Below, one piece after another: positions 9,291-17,549 of a stretch of DNA of 64,000 nt. Position 1 is the first letter of the stretch; every line of letters begins with the position of its first letter. Below the pieces are notes generated by a model that had not been told where the DNA came from, did no database searches, and saw nothing but the letters and a program-made list of their open reading frames with translations. This stretch comes from CAVQRC01 sp963715045. Its GTDB lineage: Bacteria; Planctomycetota; Planctomycetia; Pirellulales; Lacipirellulaceae. Where the stretch lies: the NCBI GenBank assembly GCA_963715045.1, contig CAVQRC010000039.1:348377-412376 (forward strand), written 5' to 3'. The position numbers and the translations under genes are program-made.

Positions 9291-9725
9291 ATGGCCGCTG
9301 AGAGAGCCTTCCGGTTGTTGCCCTTCGCTGCGGCAGCAGTCTTCGGCGCGACGCTCGCCGCGGGCTGCGGCAAGCAGAGCGATCGCCTTTTGGTTACCGG
9401 AGAAGTCACGTTCGACGGACGACCCGTCGAGGATGGCTTCGTGACACTTATCCCTTTGGGGAAAGGACCTTCAGCGGGCGGGCGAATCACCGCGGGCCAG
9501 CTTGAAATCGCCCCGGCTAAAGGACCTTTGCCCGGCGAGTACCGAATCCTCGTTCAGGCGACCAGGGAGACGGGGCGGGTGGTCGCCACCGATCCGGCGA
9601 TCCCCAATCACCGCGAGGCCGAAATCGAGCAATATCTGCCGGCAAGATACAACAGCCGCAGCGAACTCACCGCGAGACTTTCGCCCGACCATACCCACCT
9701 TGATCTCGACCTGGTCTCCGACTGA
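9291..9725 (+). CDS. Small carboxypeptidase-regulatory-like lipoprotein (DUF1559 partner)
   Basis: Lipoprotein of 144 residues. The signal peptide ends in LAAGC, so the mature protein would start at Cys26. The body is a single beta-sandwich-like domain (VTGEVTFDGRPVEDGFVTL, then PLPGEYRILVQA, then PARYNSRSELTARL), a form very common directly after DUF1559 genes in Planctomycetota. It starts 3 bases after the DUF1559 stop, so the two are almost certainly co-transcribed and perhaps translationally coupled. The function is not known. Confidence 0.85.
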   Translation: MAAERAFRLLPFAAAAVFGATLAAGCGKQSDRLLVTGEVTFDGRPVEDGFVTLIPLGKGPSAGGRITAGQLEIAPAKGPLPGEYRILVQATRETGRVVATDPAIPNHREAEIEQYLPARYNSRSELTARLSPDHTHLDLDLVSD

Positions 9726-10041
9726 CTGCTGTAATCGTCGCCTGCCCGTCCTCAAGTTCTCGCCGTCCTGTGACGGACCTTCTTGACGATGAAGCCGATG
9801 CAAGGTACTCACGAAGATTGCAGCACACCTGCAACCAGTCGACGCAGAATCCGACGCAATGGACGCGAACTGTGACGCATCGCCGCCGAGCTACGCGACC
9901 GCTTCGTCTTAGGGTGCAAGGAACTGCTGTTTCCTGCCGTCCCGGGTGGGAGTAAATTCATTGGGAATTTCGAGCGTCCGTAGACAGACCGTCGCGTCCG
10001 CGGCGTTTCGCCGTCCGGTGCCAGACCAAGGAGAAGGCAGG

Positions 10042-11124
10042 ATGCGTCGGCAAAGGATTTGCCATCTGACAATTCTGGCCATTTTGTCGGTCCCGACGGC
10101 GTACGCGAAAGAAATCCCGCCAGACCCCCAAAGGCAACTGGCCGACCTCGACGCGAAGTTCCAGGAACATCTGAACTCGGGTGAGCACGCTGAGGCCGAA
10201 GCGGTCGCGCGCGAGATGGTCGCCTTCGTCGAGCAGATTGAGCAGCCGAATCCAGTCTTCGTGCTGGCAAGCTATGATCGTCTCGGTATAGCCCTCGAGT
10301 TGCAGCGCCGCTTCACGGAAGCTGTCTGGTATCGCGAGCGTTTGTTAGCAGAAATGCGTCGTCAGTATGCAGACGACGATCCGCGACTGCTGCATCCGAT
10401 TTCACGGCTCGCGGCGCTGCAGCTTGTGACGAATCAGCTCGAGGAGGCACGCGATCTGTGCCACCGGGGGCTGGAAATTGCCGAAACGAAACTCGGCCCG
10501 CGTGTGCCCCAGGTGGCCGCGCTGGCGGATTCGCTCGGGCTGACGGAATTTCAAGCGCGGAGATACGATGCCGCAGTGGCCGCGTTTGAGAAGTCGATCC
10601 GAATCCGCGAGTGGAACGGCCTGGCCGAGGCACCGGATCATGCCGAACGGTTGAGCAAGCTCGGCATGGCATACAGTTCGGCCGGGCAACACGACAAGGC
10701 CGAGCTCGTGCTGCTGCGTGCACTGAAGCTGGCAGAGGCGTCCTACGACGGAACGAGCCCCCAAGTGACGCACGTGCTGAACTGCCTTGGGTCTATGTAT
10801 CGCAACCAAGGGAAATACCAGGATTCGAAGGATGCATTTCGCCGATGTCTCGACGGGATCCACGAGCGTCATGGCGAGGATCACCCTCAGAGCCTGATCG
10901 TGCTTCACAATCTCGCGTTGCTGCATCTGACGCACGATCAACCGGCCGAGGCGGAATTGGCATTCGCGCGGCGGGACGCGATTATCGACCGCCACTCGAT
11001 GGAGCCGCACCATCCGGACTATTGGACAAGGGAGGATGTCCTCATAGCGGCCAAGGTCGATCGCGTCCGAGTTGAAGCGGCCCGAAAGGCGAGGAACGCA
11101 CCGCCCCGGGACCAGACTCGATGA
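10042..11124 (+). CDS. Secreted tetratricopeptide repeat protein
   Basis: Protein of 360 residues with a signal peptide (MRRQRICHLTILAILSVPTA, cleavage near YAKE) followed by TPR-like helical repeats over most of its length. Repeat units are visible at EHAEAEAVAREMVAF, RRFTEAVWYRERLLAE, NQLEEARDLCHRGLEI, RRYDAAVAAFEKSIRI, GQHDKAELVLLRALKL and GKYQDSKDAFRRCLDG. The ATG at 10042 is preceded by a GGAGAAGGCAGG ribosome site, which favours it over the upstream in-frame start at 9946. TPR proteins mediate protein contacts; no partner is evident. Confidence 0.8.
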   Translation: MRRQRICHLTILAILSVPTAYAKEIPPDPQRQLADLDAKFQEHLNSGEHAEAEAVAREMVAFVEQIEQPNPVFVLASYDRLGIALELQRRFTEAVWYRERLLAEMRRQYADDDPRLLHPISRLAALQLVTNQLEEARDLCHRGLEIAETKLGPRVPQVAALADSLGLTEFQARRYDAAVAAFEKSIRIREWNGLAEAPDHAERLSKLGMAYSSAGQHDKAELVLLRALKLAEASYDGTSPQVTHVLNCLGSMYRNQGKYQDSKDAFRRCLDGIHERHGEDHPQSLIVLHNLALLHLTHDQPAEAELAFARRDAIIDRHSMEPHHPDYWTREDVLIAAKVDRVRVEAARKARNAPPRDQTR

Positions 11125-11809
11125 TCCAGGCTTAGGTCTCGGATGAGATTCGGTAGGACCGCAAGGCTTTCGACCTGATAGCGTCCACGCTGCGCGGGTC
11201 GATTTCATTGTGCCAAGCGAAGCTTGGGAAGGGAGGACGAGATGTAAGGAAGCGAATCTGAAACCTTTCGTAGGAACCTTGCGGGTGGAAAGCCCGTCCG
11301 GTAGCGCCTGACCAGCGGCCGGAAGCGAGTCTTGCGTCGTGTTGGGGCGACCCGCACGGCGAAGCGTAGACAGCGAGTCCGAAAGCCATGCTATTGAGCG
11401 TCGAAAGACCTTTCGTGGGAGCCTTTGCTTTTGAAATACCAGGGGCCACGCTGCTGCACCGTAGTGGTCTGGTGCGAGCAGTCCTGCCGGCGTCGGATTG
11501 GAACATGTGCAAACGGACAATCGGGGTTCCCCAGGAACTTGGGAGAACCTGTCGCCTCCTCGGTCACATCCCGGCCGGAGTACCGGGTGACCAACTCCAG
11601 GCCTTGGCGGGGCACTCGCCCGTCGAGGAGCAAACACTTCGAGTGCAGCCGAGGTACCGCCAAGCGATGGTAACGAAGCGCGGCGGGATGGGCGACAGGC
11701 GTCATAGCGTCTTGATAGTACCGCGGAAGCTGGCGAACAGCACCCAGTTGGAGCCAGTGGAGGGAAGCGAGACGCCGAGTCATGGAACCGCTTTTGAGAA
11801 ACACGACGG

Positions 11810-13153
11810 ATGCCTCGAAATTCGAGTAACGTGTCCACGAAACAGGAGCGGATAGCAACGCTGGCGAAACAATCGCCGCAGATGGCGTTCACCTCGCTTG
11901 CCTACCTGATGGACATCGACTGGTTGAAGGAAGCGTACCGACGCACCCGCAAGGACGGGGCCGTGGGCGTGGACGGAATGACCGCGGAGGAGTACGAGCA
12001 CGATCTGGAGGGCAACCTTCAGCGGCTGCTCGACCGCGCGAAGGCCGGCACGTACCGGGCACCACCCGTGCGACGTGTGCACATCCCCAAGGGCAGCTCG
12101 GGAACCGAGACCCGCCCGATCGGGATTCCCACCCTGGAGGACAAGGTCCTCCAGAGGGCGGTCGTCATGCTGCTGGAGCCGATCTACGAGCAGGACTTTC
12201 TAGACTGCTCGTACGGCTTCCGGCCCGGGCGATCGGCGCACCAGGCGTTGGAATCGTTCCGCAACCAGCTCATGGACTGTCGGGGTGGCTTGGTCTTTGA
12301 GGTGGACATCCAAAAGTTTTTCGACAATTTGGATCATGGCCGTTTACGGGAGTTTCTCCAGCTCCGGGTGCGTGATGGTGTGCTGTTGCGCCTGATTGGC
12401 AAATGGCTGAAGGCGGGTGTGATGGAGGACGGCAGCGTCAGCTATCCGGACTCCGGATCGCCCCAAGGTGGTGTCGTTTCACCCTTGCTCTCAAACATCT
12501 TCCTGCACTACGTGCTGGATCTGTGGTTCGAGCAGGAAGTGAAACCGCGTCTTCAAAACCGTGCCTTCCTCGTCCGCTATGCGGACGACTTCGTGATCGG
12601 GTTTCGCGATCGTCGCGATGCCGAACGCGTGATGGAAGTAATGCCGAAGCGTTTCGGCAAGTACGGACTGACGGTCCATCCGACCAAGACGAAACTGATT
12701 CCCTTCCGGCCGCCGCCAGCAATGGCACGCGATCCGGACGAGCCAGACGATCGTCCTGGGACGTTTGACCTGCTGGGTTTCACCCACCATTGGGCTCGAT
12801 CCCGGCGAGGACACTGGATCATCAAGCAGAAGACGGCCTCCAATCGCTTTAGCCGGGCGGTGCGGAGCATCGACTCATGGTGTCGGGCGAACCGGCATCA
12901 GCCACTCATCGAGCAATGGCAAAAGTTGAACGAGAAACTACGCGGTCACTACGCGTACTACGGTGTGACAGGCAACGCTAGCGCTCTGTCGCGGTTCCGC
13001 CGGGAAGTCGAACATCGCTGGCGAAAGTGGCTCAATCGCCGCAATCGCCAACGTTCGATGACGTGGCGACTCTACCGTCGACTACTTGAGCGCTCCCCGT
13101 TAGCCCCCGTCCGGACGTATCGCTCAATCTACGCCCACGTAGCGAAGCCATGA
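11810..13153 (+). CDS. ltrA: Group II intron reverse transcriptase/maturase
   Basis: Intron-encoded protein of 447 residues that splices and mobilises its host intron. The reverse transcriptase domain spans about residues 40-320: DGAVGVDGMTAEEYE (RT1), RRVHIPKGSSGTETRPIGIP (RT2), YGFRPGRSAHQAL (RT3), FEVDIQKFFDNLDH (RT4), GSPQGGVVSPLLSNIFLH and the catalytic YADD in FLVRYADDFVIG. The C-terminal maturase domain X (about 340-447) contains the usual KLNEKLRGHYAYYGV and WRKWLNRR. No HNH endonuclease domain follows, so insertion would rely on endonuclease-independent priming. The length and the YADD site suggest an intact enzyme. Confidence 0.93.
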   Translation: MPRNSSNVSTKQERIATLAKQSPQMAFTSLAYLMDIDWLKEAYRRTRKDGAVGVDGMTAEEYEHDLEGNLQRLLDRAKAGTYRAPPVRRVHIPKGSSGTETRPIGIPTLEDKVLQRAVVMLLEPIYEQDFLDCSYGFRPGRSAHQALESFRNQLMDCRGGLVFEVDIQKFFDNLDHGRLREFLQLRVRDGVLLRLIGKWLKAGVMEDGSVSYPDSGSPQGGVVSPLLSNIFLHYVLDLWFEQEVKPRLQNRAFLVRYADDFVIGFRDRRDAERVMEVMPKRFGKYGLTVHPTKTKLIPFRPPPAMARDPDEPDDRPGTFDLLGFTHHWARSRRGHWIIKQKTASNRFSRAVRSIDSWCRANRHQPLIEQWQKLNEKLRGHYAYYGVTGNASALSRFRREVEHRWRKWLNRRNRQRSMTWRLYRRLLERSPLAPVRTYRSIYAHVAKP

Positions 13154-13158
13154 CTTGA

Positions 13159-13193
13159 GGAACCGTATGCGGTAATGCCCGCACGTACGGGTC
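13159..13193 (+). ncRNA. Group II intron domain V hairpin
   Basis: A 35-base segment six bases after the maturase stop folds as a domain V-like hairpin: AACCGTATGCGG pairs with the complementary CCCGCACGTACGGGT across a short TAAT loop, with the internal bulge typical of this catalytic domain. It is followed at once by a second GC-rich hairpin (13195-13232) in the domain VI position. Boundaries are by eye. Confidence 0.7.
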
Positions 13194-13249
13194 TGTGGGA
13201 GCCCTGGGGCGGTGACGCCCCGGGGCCACCCGGTCCGACGCGCGCGACG

Positions 13250-13658
13250 AACAGACCCCCACGAGCTTGCTCGTGCGGTGAATGAGGTCACTGGCTAACC
13301 GCGTCGCCGCCGACAGTAGCCGGCCGCGACAGGAGCCTGCACGCACCGCCCCGTGGGAACGCCCAGCGGATCCCCTGAAACGAAACGAAACGTTCGCTTC
13401 GCGAACGCCTGCCTGAGAGATCAGCCGGCGAAGCCGGCTGCCCCGTTTGGCGGGTTCACCTCCGGAGAATCCGGGAAATGCCTCGTTCGCGAAGCGAACG
13501 ATCACGGGCGGGCTGAGACGTTCGGAAGGAGACGCATCTCAAAGCAAGTATCGAGAGGAACTGCGTGACCGGGTGTGCGCGGGACCCAGTTGTTCTCTCA
13601 CGACCGCCGCTTAGCCAGTGACCTGATTCACCCCGGAGCAAGCTCCGAGGGGTCTGTC
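13250..13658. repeat. 48-bp long inverted repeat flanking 312 bp, with nested hairpins
   Basis: The arm at 13250-13298 is matched, inverted, by 13611-13658, with roughly 85-90 percent identity. Each arm contains its own small hairpin (CGAGCTTGCTCG on the left, GGAGCAAGCTCC on the right). The 312 bases between arms carry further perfect palindromes: CGTTCGCTTCGCGAACG at 13391-13407, CCGGCGAAGCCGG near 13422, and CGTTCGCGAAGCGAACG at 13484-13500. No convincing ORF is present inside. It could be a non-autonomous mobile element or a cluster of REP-like hairpins next to the intron. Confidence 0.65.
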
Positions 13659-14011
13659 CTCATCACGTAGCCAACAATCTTTCCCTTTCGTCCCTTGTGT
13701 CCCTTCCTGCCGAGGTGTTCACGACCTCCGCACTGAATTCCAGCTTACCGAAGGTCGGCGGTGAGCTCGAGTGTGATCGGATCCGACTTGGAGCCGCTTT
13801 TCGTGGCATGGGCCGCCTTCGCCAGCTAGGGCTCGTCCGCTTGACCGCCCCCGGAGGGGAGGCGGTCCAGTTTGAGGGATCGACGCAGCTAGGAACCGAA
13901 ACGCTCGGCGTGCGTGGTTATCGGCTAAGTTCCGCCCTTCTCGTGGCTTTCCGAACGGGGACGTCGACCGCCGATTCCGGAGAGCGACTGCCCCGCAGGG
14001 GCGAAATCATT

Positions 14012-14066
14012 TAGCCGTGGGGCGAGCGGTGACGAGCCTCCGGCGAGTTGTCGCGTAGCCCACGGT
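14012..14066 (+). repeat. Palindromic intergenic repeat, copy A
   Basis: A 55-base element bounded by CCGTGGG and CCCACGG, with internal GAGCGGTGACGAGCCTC. An inverted copy lies at 14298-14353. The stretch 13660-14490 holds no gene I can support; apart from these copies and a third CGTTCGC-type palindrome near 14185 it appears non-coding. Confidence 0.6.
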
Positions 14067-14297
14067 CCCGCAATGTCGGCGCCGCAGCGGCAATCTCCGG
14101 CTCCGGACCGTCGGCGTGTTGCCCCAAGATGCCAAGAGAGATCTGCCTGAGTGGCCAGCTTTGCCGACCACGCAAGATCGGAATCGTTCGCGAAGCGCAC
14201 GATCGCCACCAGGGCGCTCGTCAATACGTCTGCTCGCACCGCACCCGACAGAGCCGCCACGATCAAGCCGTCGCGCCGCCCACGCGGCGTACGTAAC

Positions 14298-14353
14298 CTA
14301 ACCGTGGGTTCCGCGAGGGCTCGCCCGAGGCTCACCATCGCTCACCCACGGCA
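14298..14353 (-). repeat. Palindromic intergenic repeat, copy B
   Basis: Reverse-strand copy of the element at 14012-14066, again ending in CCGTGGG/CCCACGG, with the shared core GAGCCTCGGGCGAG. Differences between the copies are mostly inside, while the terminal heptamers are kept, as expected for a hairpin-forming repeat. Confidence 0.6.
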
Positions 14354-14493
14354 AAATACTGCCGCCCCCTTCGGGAGCTGATCGCGCCGCGGCATTCCGT
14401 GCGCGCCGTTGACACCTCTTCTTTGTCCTATCCCGCCAAGGTGACGACCGTCGGCAGAATCTGCCCTTTCCGACAGATATACAAGTGTTCAAG

Positions 14494-14579
14494 TAGCCGG
14501 AGCGGGACTCGAACCCGCACGGGGGTTACCCCCCACTGGATTTTAAGTCCAGTGCGTCTGCCAATTCCGCCATCCGGCC
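14494..14579 (-). tRNA. tRNA-Leu(UAA)
   Basis: An 86-base cloverleaf on the minus strand. The acceptor stem is GGCCGGA with TCCGGCT (first pair G-U, as in E. coli tRNA-Leu), followed by discriminator A. The D-arm has GGCGGAATTGGCAGACGC. The anticodon loop CTTAAAA gives anticodon UAA. A long variable arm (GGGGGGTAACCCCC) and the T-arm GTTCGAGTCCCGC identify a class II leucine tRNA. CCA is not encoded. It lies next to the leucine gene leuA, but this may be coincidence. Confidence 0.95.
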
Positions 14580-14703
14580 GGTTGACTGAGCGTGGGCGAT
14601 CGTGGAATGCTGAGCCGTGTAGGCCCTTGGCTGCCGATCGCCGAACCGCCTGTTGTGTCCTCTCGGTATTTTGTGTCCTCTCGCTTTGTCGTGGCTTTCG
14701 AAA

Positions 14704-15192
14704 ATGGACTTTCTCGATTCCCCGGGCATTCTCGGGACCCGGGCGTCCCTGATGATGGACGTCGTTGTCCTGGCGATGGTGCTTGCCCTGCCGGTGCTCG
14801 CCGTGAGCATCTATCTCGTAAAGTATCGCCGTAACTACGTCGCCCACAAGCGGATTCAGCTGGTACTCGGGATCACACTCGGGATCGCGGTGCTGCTATT
14901 CGAAGTACACGTCCGACTGCACGGGTGGACAGAGCGGGCGATTACCGCGAGCCGGCCCGAGATACCGGCCGGGTTGTGGTCGCTGCTGGCGGTCCACGTG
15001 TGCCTGGCGGTCTCCACGACGGGACTGCTGGCGATCACGATCGTTCAGGGCCTGCGGAGTATCCCCAACCCGCCGCGGCCCTGTGCGTACAGTCCGCGGC
15101 ACCGGGTGTGGGGGAGGGTCACGGCAACCGGGCTGATGTTGACCTCGGTCACGGGGTGGATCTTCTATTGGATTGCGTTTGTGGCAGGATGA
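14704..15192 (+). CDS. DUF420 family membrane protein
   Basis: Membrane protein of 162 residues with four hydrophobic helices (about residues 20-42, 55-72, 93-113 and 138-160), fitting DUF420, a small family often found near cytochrome oxidase assembly genes. Histidines that could face a metal or haem lie in VAHKRIQLVLG, FEVHVRLHGW and LAVHVCLAVS. The ATG at 14704 (MDFLDSPGILGT) is preferred over an upstream in-frame start because the extra residues look non-coding. It converges on leuA. No oxidase genes are nearby, so its role is open. Confidence 0.75.
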   Translation: MDFLDSPGILGTRASLMMDVVVLAMVLALPVLAVSIYLVKYRRNYVAHKRIQLVLGITLGIAVLLFEVHVRLHGWTERAITASRPEIPAGLWSLLAVHVCLAVSTTGLLAITIVQGLRSIPNPPRPCAYSPRHRVWGRVTATGLMLTSVTGWIFYWIAFVAG

Positions 15193-15203
15193 TCCTCGCC
15201 CCT

Positions 15204-16748
15204 TTATCCCCCGGCGGCCTCCGCGGCTTCGCTGAGCACGATGCGGTTGACGGCCGTGAGAATCGCGTGGACGGTGGCTTCGACCGTATCGGTCGACGTG
15301 CCGCGACCGCGGAACAGTTGGCCGTCGTGCTCGACTTCGAGCGTGACCTCGCCGAGGGCGTCGTGGCCGAGGGTCGCGCTGCGGACCTGGTAATCGGTGC
15401 ATCGCAGCTTGATGCCCGTGATTCGCTCGGTCGCCAGAAACGCGGCGTCGATCGGGCCATCGCCGTCTTCGAGCTCTTCGGAGAGTTCCTGGTTGCCGCG
15501 GGCAAGCGTCAGCTTGACGCGTGGTTTGCGTCCACTGCCTGAAGCGGCTTCCCAACTGACGAGGTTCCACTCCTCTTTCGGCAGGCCGCGGATCTCTTCG
15601 CGAATCAGGGCCGCGATGTCGCCGTCGTAAATCTCCTTTTTCTTGTCGGCCAGCCGCTTGAAGGCCTCGAACACACGCTGCAACTGCTCGCCTGAAAGCG
15701 AATAGCCGAGGACGCGGGCCCGGTCGGCAAGCGCCGCGCGACCACTGTGTTTTCCCAGCACGAGATCTGTCTTGACGAAGCCCACGTCTTCGGGCCGCAT
15801 GATCTCGTACGTGGTTCGCTCTTTGAGCATCCCGTCCTGGTGAATGCCGGCTTCGTGAGCAAATGCGTTGCGGCCGACGATCGCCTTGTTCCGCTGGACC
15901 TGCATCCCCGTAATACTCGAGACGAGCCGGCTCGTCGGCACGAGCCGGGTGGTATTGATCCCCGTGTCGGCTCCGTACAGGTCGCGGCGAACGCGCAGCG
16001 CCATGACGACTTCTTCGAGTGAGCAGTTACCCGCTCGTTCGCCGATGCCGTTAATCGTGCACTCAATCTGGCCGGCCCCGTGCTGGACGGCCGCCAGACT
16101 GTTCGCGACGGCCAGGCCCAGATCGTTGTGGCAGTGCACGCTGATCACCGCCTGGTCGATGTTCGTAACCCGCTCGCGGAGCGTGCGGATCACGTGGGCG
16201 AAGTGCTCAGGGGTGGCGTAGCCGACCGTGTCGGGAATGTTGACGGTCGTGGCACCGCACTCGATCGCCGCCGAAACGACGTCACAGAGAAACTCCAGTT
16301 CGGTGCGGGCGGCGTCCTCGGGCGAGAACTCGATGTTATCACAGAGGGATCGGGCGCAGGTCACGCCGTCGACGGACCTGCGGATGATCTCGTCCTTGGT
16401 CATCTTGAGTTTGAATTCGCGATGGATCGCACTCGTGGCGAGGAACACGTGAATCCGGACGTCGTCACCCTGCTTGAGCGCTTCCCAGGCACGGTGGATG
16501 TCCTGTTCGTGGCAGCGGGCGAGACCGCAGATCGTCGCGCCCGGGACGGACTGGCTGATGGCAGTCACGGCCTCGAAATCGCCGTCGGAGGTGATCGGGA
16601 AGCCGGCCTCGATGACATCGACGCCGAGATCGACCAGGGCCCGGGCCATCTCGAGCTTCTCGCTGAGGTTCATGCTGAAGCCGGGGGATTGCTCGCCATC
16701 GCGGAGCGTGGTGTCGAAGATCGTGATTTTGCGGGATTCGTCGGACAT
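15204..16748 (-). CDS. leuA: 2-isopropylmalate synthase
   Basis: First committed enzyme of leucine synthesis: condenses acetyl-CoA with 2-oxoisovalerate in the cytoplasm. The 514-residue length fits the long bacterial form. The HMGL-like barrel has TTLRDGEQSPGFSMN (metal and substrate Asp), VISVHCHNDLGLAVANSLAA (metal His pair) and INGIGERAGNCSLEEV. The C-terminal 130 residues match the LeuA regulatory domain that binds leucine, so feedback inhibition is expected. ATG 16748 (MSDESRKITIFDTTLRDG) is the natural start. Upstream on the same strand is a full leucine attenuator (leader peptide, competing hairpins, terminator), so transcription probably responds to charged tRNA-Leu. Confidence 0.95.
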   Translation of the reverse strand: MSDESRKITIFDTTLRDGEQSPGFSMNLSEKLEMARALVDLGVDVIEAGFPITSDGDFEAVTAISQSVPGATICGLARCHEQDIHRAWEALKQGDDVRIHVFLATSAIHREFKLKMTKDEIIRRSVDGVTCARSLCDNIEFSPEDAARTELEFLCDVVSAAIECGATTVNIPDTVGYATPEHFAHVIRTLRERVTNIDQAVISVHCHNDLGLAVANSLAAVQHGAGQIECTINGIGERAGNCSLEEVVMALRVRRDLYGADTGINTTRLVPTSRLVSSITGMQVQRNKAIVGRNAFAHEAGIHQDGMLKERTTYEIMRPEDVGFVKTDLVLGKHSGRAALADRARVLGYSLSGEQLQRVFEAFKRLADKKKEIYDGDIAALIREEIRGLPKEEWNLVSWEAASGSGRKPRVKLTLARGNQELSEELEDGDGPIDAAFLATERITGIKLRCTDYQVRSATLGHDALGEVTLEVEHDGQLFRGRGTSTDTVEATVHAILTAVNRIVLSEAAEAAGG

Positions 16749-16814
16749 GTCAGTCGCTAGTACCGAAGTGGTGAAGTGGGCTGTCGCCGGAAGATCGAAC
16801 ACGAAACAGGTGCA

Positions 16815-16841
16815 CAAAAAAACCCAAGGCGGGGCCTTGGG
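16815..16841 (-). terminator. Intrinsic terminator of the leuA attenuator (segments 3:4)
   Basis: On the minus strand CCCAAGGC (16841-16834) pairs perfectly with GCCTTGGG (16830-16823) across a 3-base loop and is followed by seven Us (16822-16816). This is a compact Rho-independent terminator placed 67 bases before the leuA start codon and downstream of the leucine-rich leader peptide. Confidence 0.9.
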
Positions 16842-16899
16842 AACCTGGCGTGATCGGTGCGGCGGAGCGCGTCACGAGTCCCTAAGGCCACGCCTTGGG
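16823..16899 (-). promoter_or_regulatory. Leucine attenuator: competing RNA segments 1-4
   Basis: Four complementary segments on the minus strand: 1 = CCCAAGGC (16899-16892), 2 = GCCTTAGGG (16888-16880), 3 = CCCAAGGC (16841-16834), 4 = GCCTTGGG (16830-16823). Segment 2 can pair with 1 (pause hairpin) or with 3 (antiterminator); 3 can pair with 4 (terminator). Segment 1 directly follows the Leu codons of the leader peptide, and the leader stop codon lies in segment 2. A ribosome stalled on Leu codons would cover segment 1 and favour 2:3, allowing leuA transcription; a ribosome reaching the stop would block 2 and favour termination. Confidence 0.85.
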
Positions 16900-16944
16900 T
16901 AGAGAGAGCAAGAGCAGTCCGAGATGGGTGGAAACTGGCTTCAT
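16882..16944 (-). CDS. leuL: leuA leader peptide (20 residues)
   Basis: A short ORF from ATG 16944 to TAG 16882. Residues 8-15 read LGLLLLSL, so six of eight codons are leucine (CTC, CTG, CTC, TTG, CTC, CTA), an enrichment hard to get by chance. It ends PKAWP, with the stop inside attenuator segment 2. No strong Shine-Dalgarno sequence is visible upstream. The architecture matches known leu and trp leader peptides in which ribosome stalling controls a downstream terminator. Classical leader peptides act in cis and have no function as proteins. Confidence 0.85.
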   Translation of the reverse strand: MKPVSTHLGLLLLSLPKAWP

Positions 16945-16991
16945 CGCGTTGAAAGCGGAGGTTCTAAGGATGCGGGCCGACGACGGCGTGC

Positions 16992-17020
16992 ACTCTACCG
17001 GAGGCGGTAGCGAGCGTCAA
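16992..17020 (-). promoter_or_regulatory. Sigma70-type promoter for leuL-leuA
   Basis: On the minus strand TTGACG (17020-17015) and TAGAGT (16997-16992) are separated by exactly 17 bases, a good match to the -35/-10 consensus. A start near 16985 would place the leader peptide about 40 bases into a leader transcript of about 170 bases that ends at the attenuator terminator. Confidence 0.65.
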
Positions 17021-17108
17021 GGTTCGCGCGATGCGTGGGTGACTGGCAGAGCATGGGAGTCGCCGTTGGTGTACGGGACCATTCTGACCTAGAATCGTCG
17101 ATGCGTTC

Positions 17109-17390
17109 GTGAAGGAGGTTTCGGCAGGAGTGGTCACGGTGAAGGGAACGAATCTGGACGTGGTCAGCGGAGGCGGGGAGACACCGCGTCGGCCGATCAG
17201 CGACATGCAGCGGTCACTCGAAGGGCGGCCTTTTCTGGGGGTGCATTTCGCCTGCTGCGACATTTATCGCCGCGTCTATCTGGATGCCAACCAGACCGGC
17301 TACACGGGCCGGTGCCCGAAATGCGGCCAGACGGTGCGGTTTCAAATCGGCGAGGGCGGAACCCCGGCGAGGTTTTTCCGGGCCGAGTGA
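17109..17390 (+). CDS. Small zinc-ribbon-like protein
   Basis: Protein of up to 93 residues with a C-terminal planctomycete-type motif: RPFLGVHFACCDIYRRVYLD followed by GYTGRCPKCGQTVRFQIGEGG and ARFFRAE. The CC and CPKC cysteines could form a zinc site. GTG 17109 sits in a purine-rich context, but GTG 17130 is possible too. It is divergent from leuA, sharing an intergenic region of about 160 bases. The function is unknown; such short proteins are widespread in the phylum. Confidence 0.6.
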   Translation: MKEVSAGVVTVKGTNLDVVSGGGETPRRPISDMQRSLEGRPFLGVHFACCDIYRRVYLDANQTGYTGRCPKCGQTVRFQIGEGGTPARFFRAE

Positions 17391-17549
17391 CAGGCCGAGC
17401 AACCGCGGCCGCTGCCAGCATCGATTCCACCCCGGGATCCAATGGTGATTTCAAAGGCACGAAGGCTTCGCACCCGCAACTGCGTTCCGGCACCCGCGCC
17501 GAGTGGGTGCATCAACGGGCTTGTTGGTGTCGGGGAAGCGGCCCGGCTT

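Larger units (their letters stand above)
11210..13238 (+). mobile_element. Group II intron (boundaries approximate)
   Basis: Retroelement made of a structured RNA and an intron-encoded maturase. The 3' side is well supported: a domain V hairpin at 13159-13193 and a GC-rich domain VI-like hairpin at about 13195-13232 lie just after the maturase stop. The 5' end is uncertain. GTGCC at 11210, directly followed by a CCAAGC/GCTTGG hairpin, is the best candidate for the intron start. About 600 bases of domain I-IV RNA then precede the ORF. It sits between the TPR gene and a palindrome-rich non-coding stretch, so it probably interrupts no gene. Confidence 0.75.

Noticed and set aside
10402..11892. 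496-codon minus-strand ORF spanning the TPR gene and the intron RNA
   Set aside because: It crosses two unrelated features and has no family motif; high-GC shadow.
14494..16748. A functional link between tRNA-Leu(UAA) and the neighbouring leuA attenuator
   Set aside because: They are in separate transcripts about 2 kb apart with DUF420 between; only one leader codon is TTG, so proximity is probably chance.
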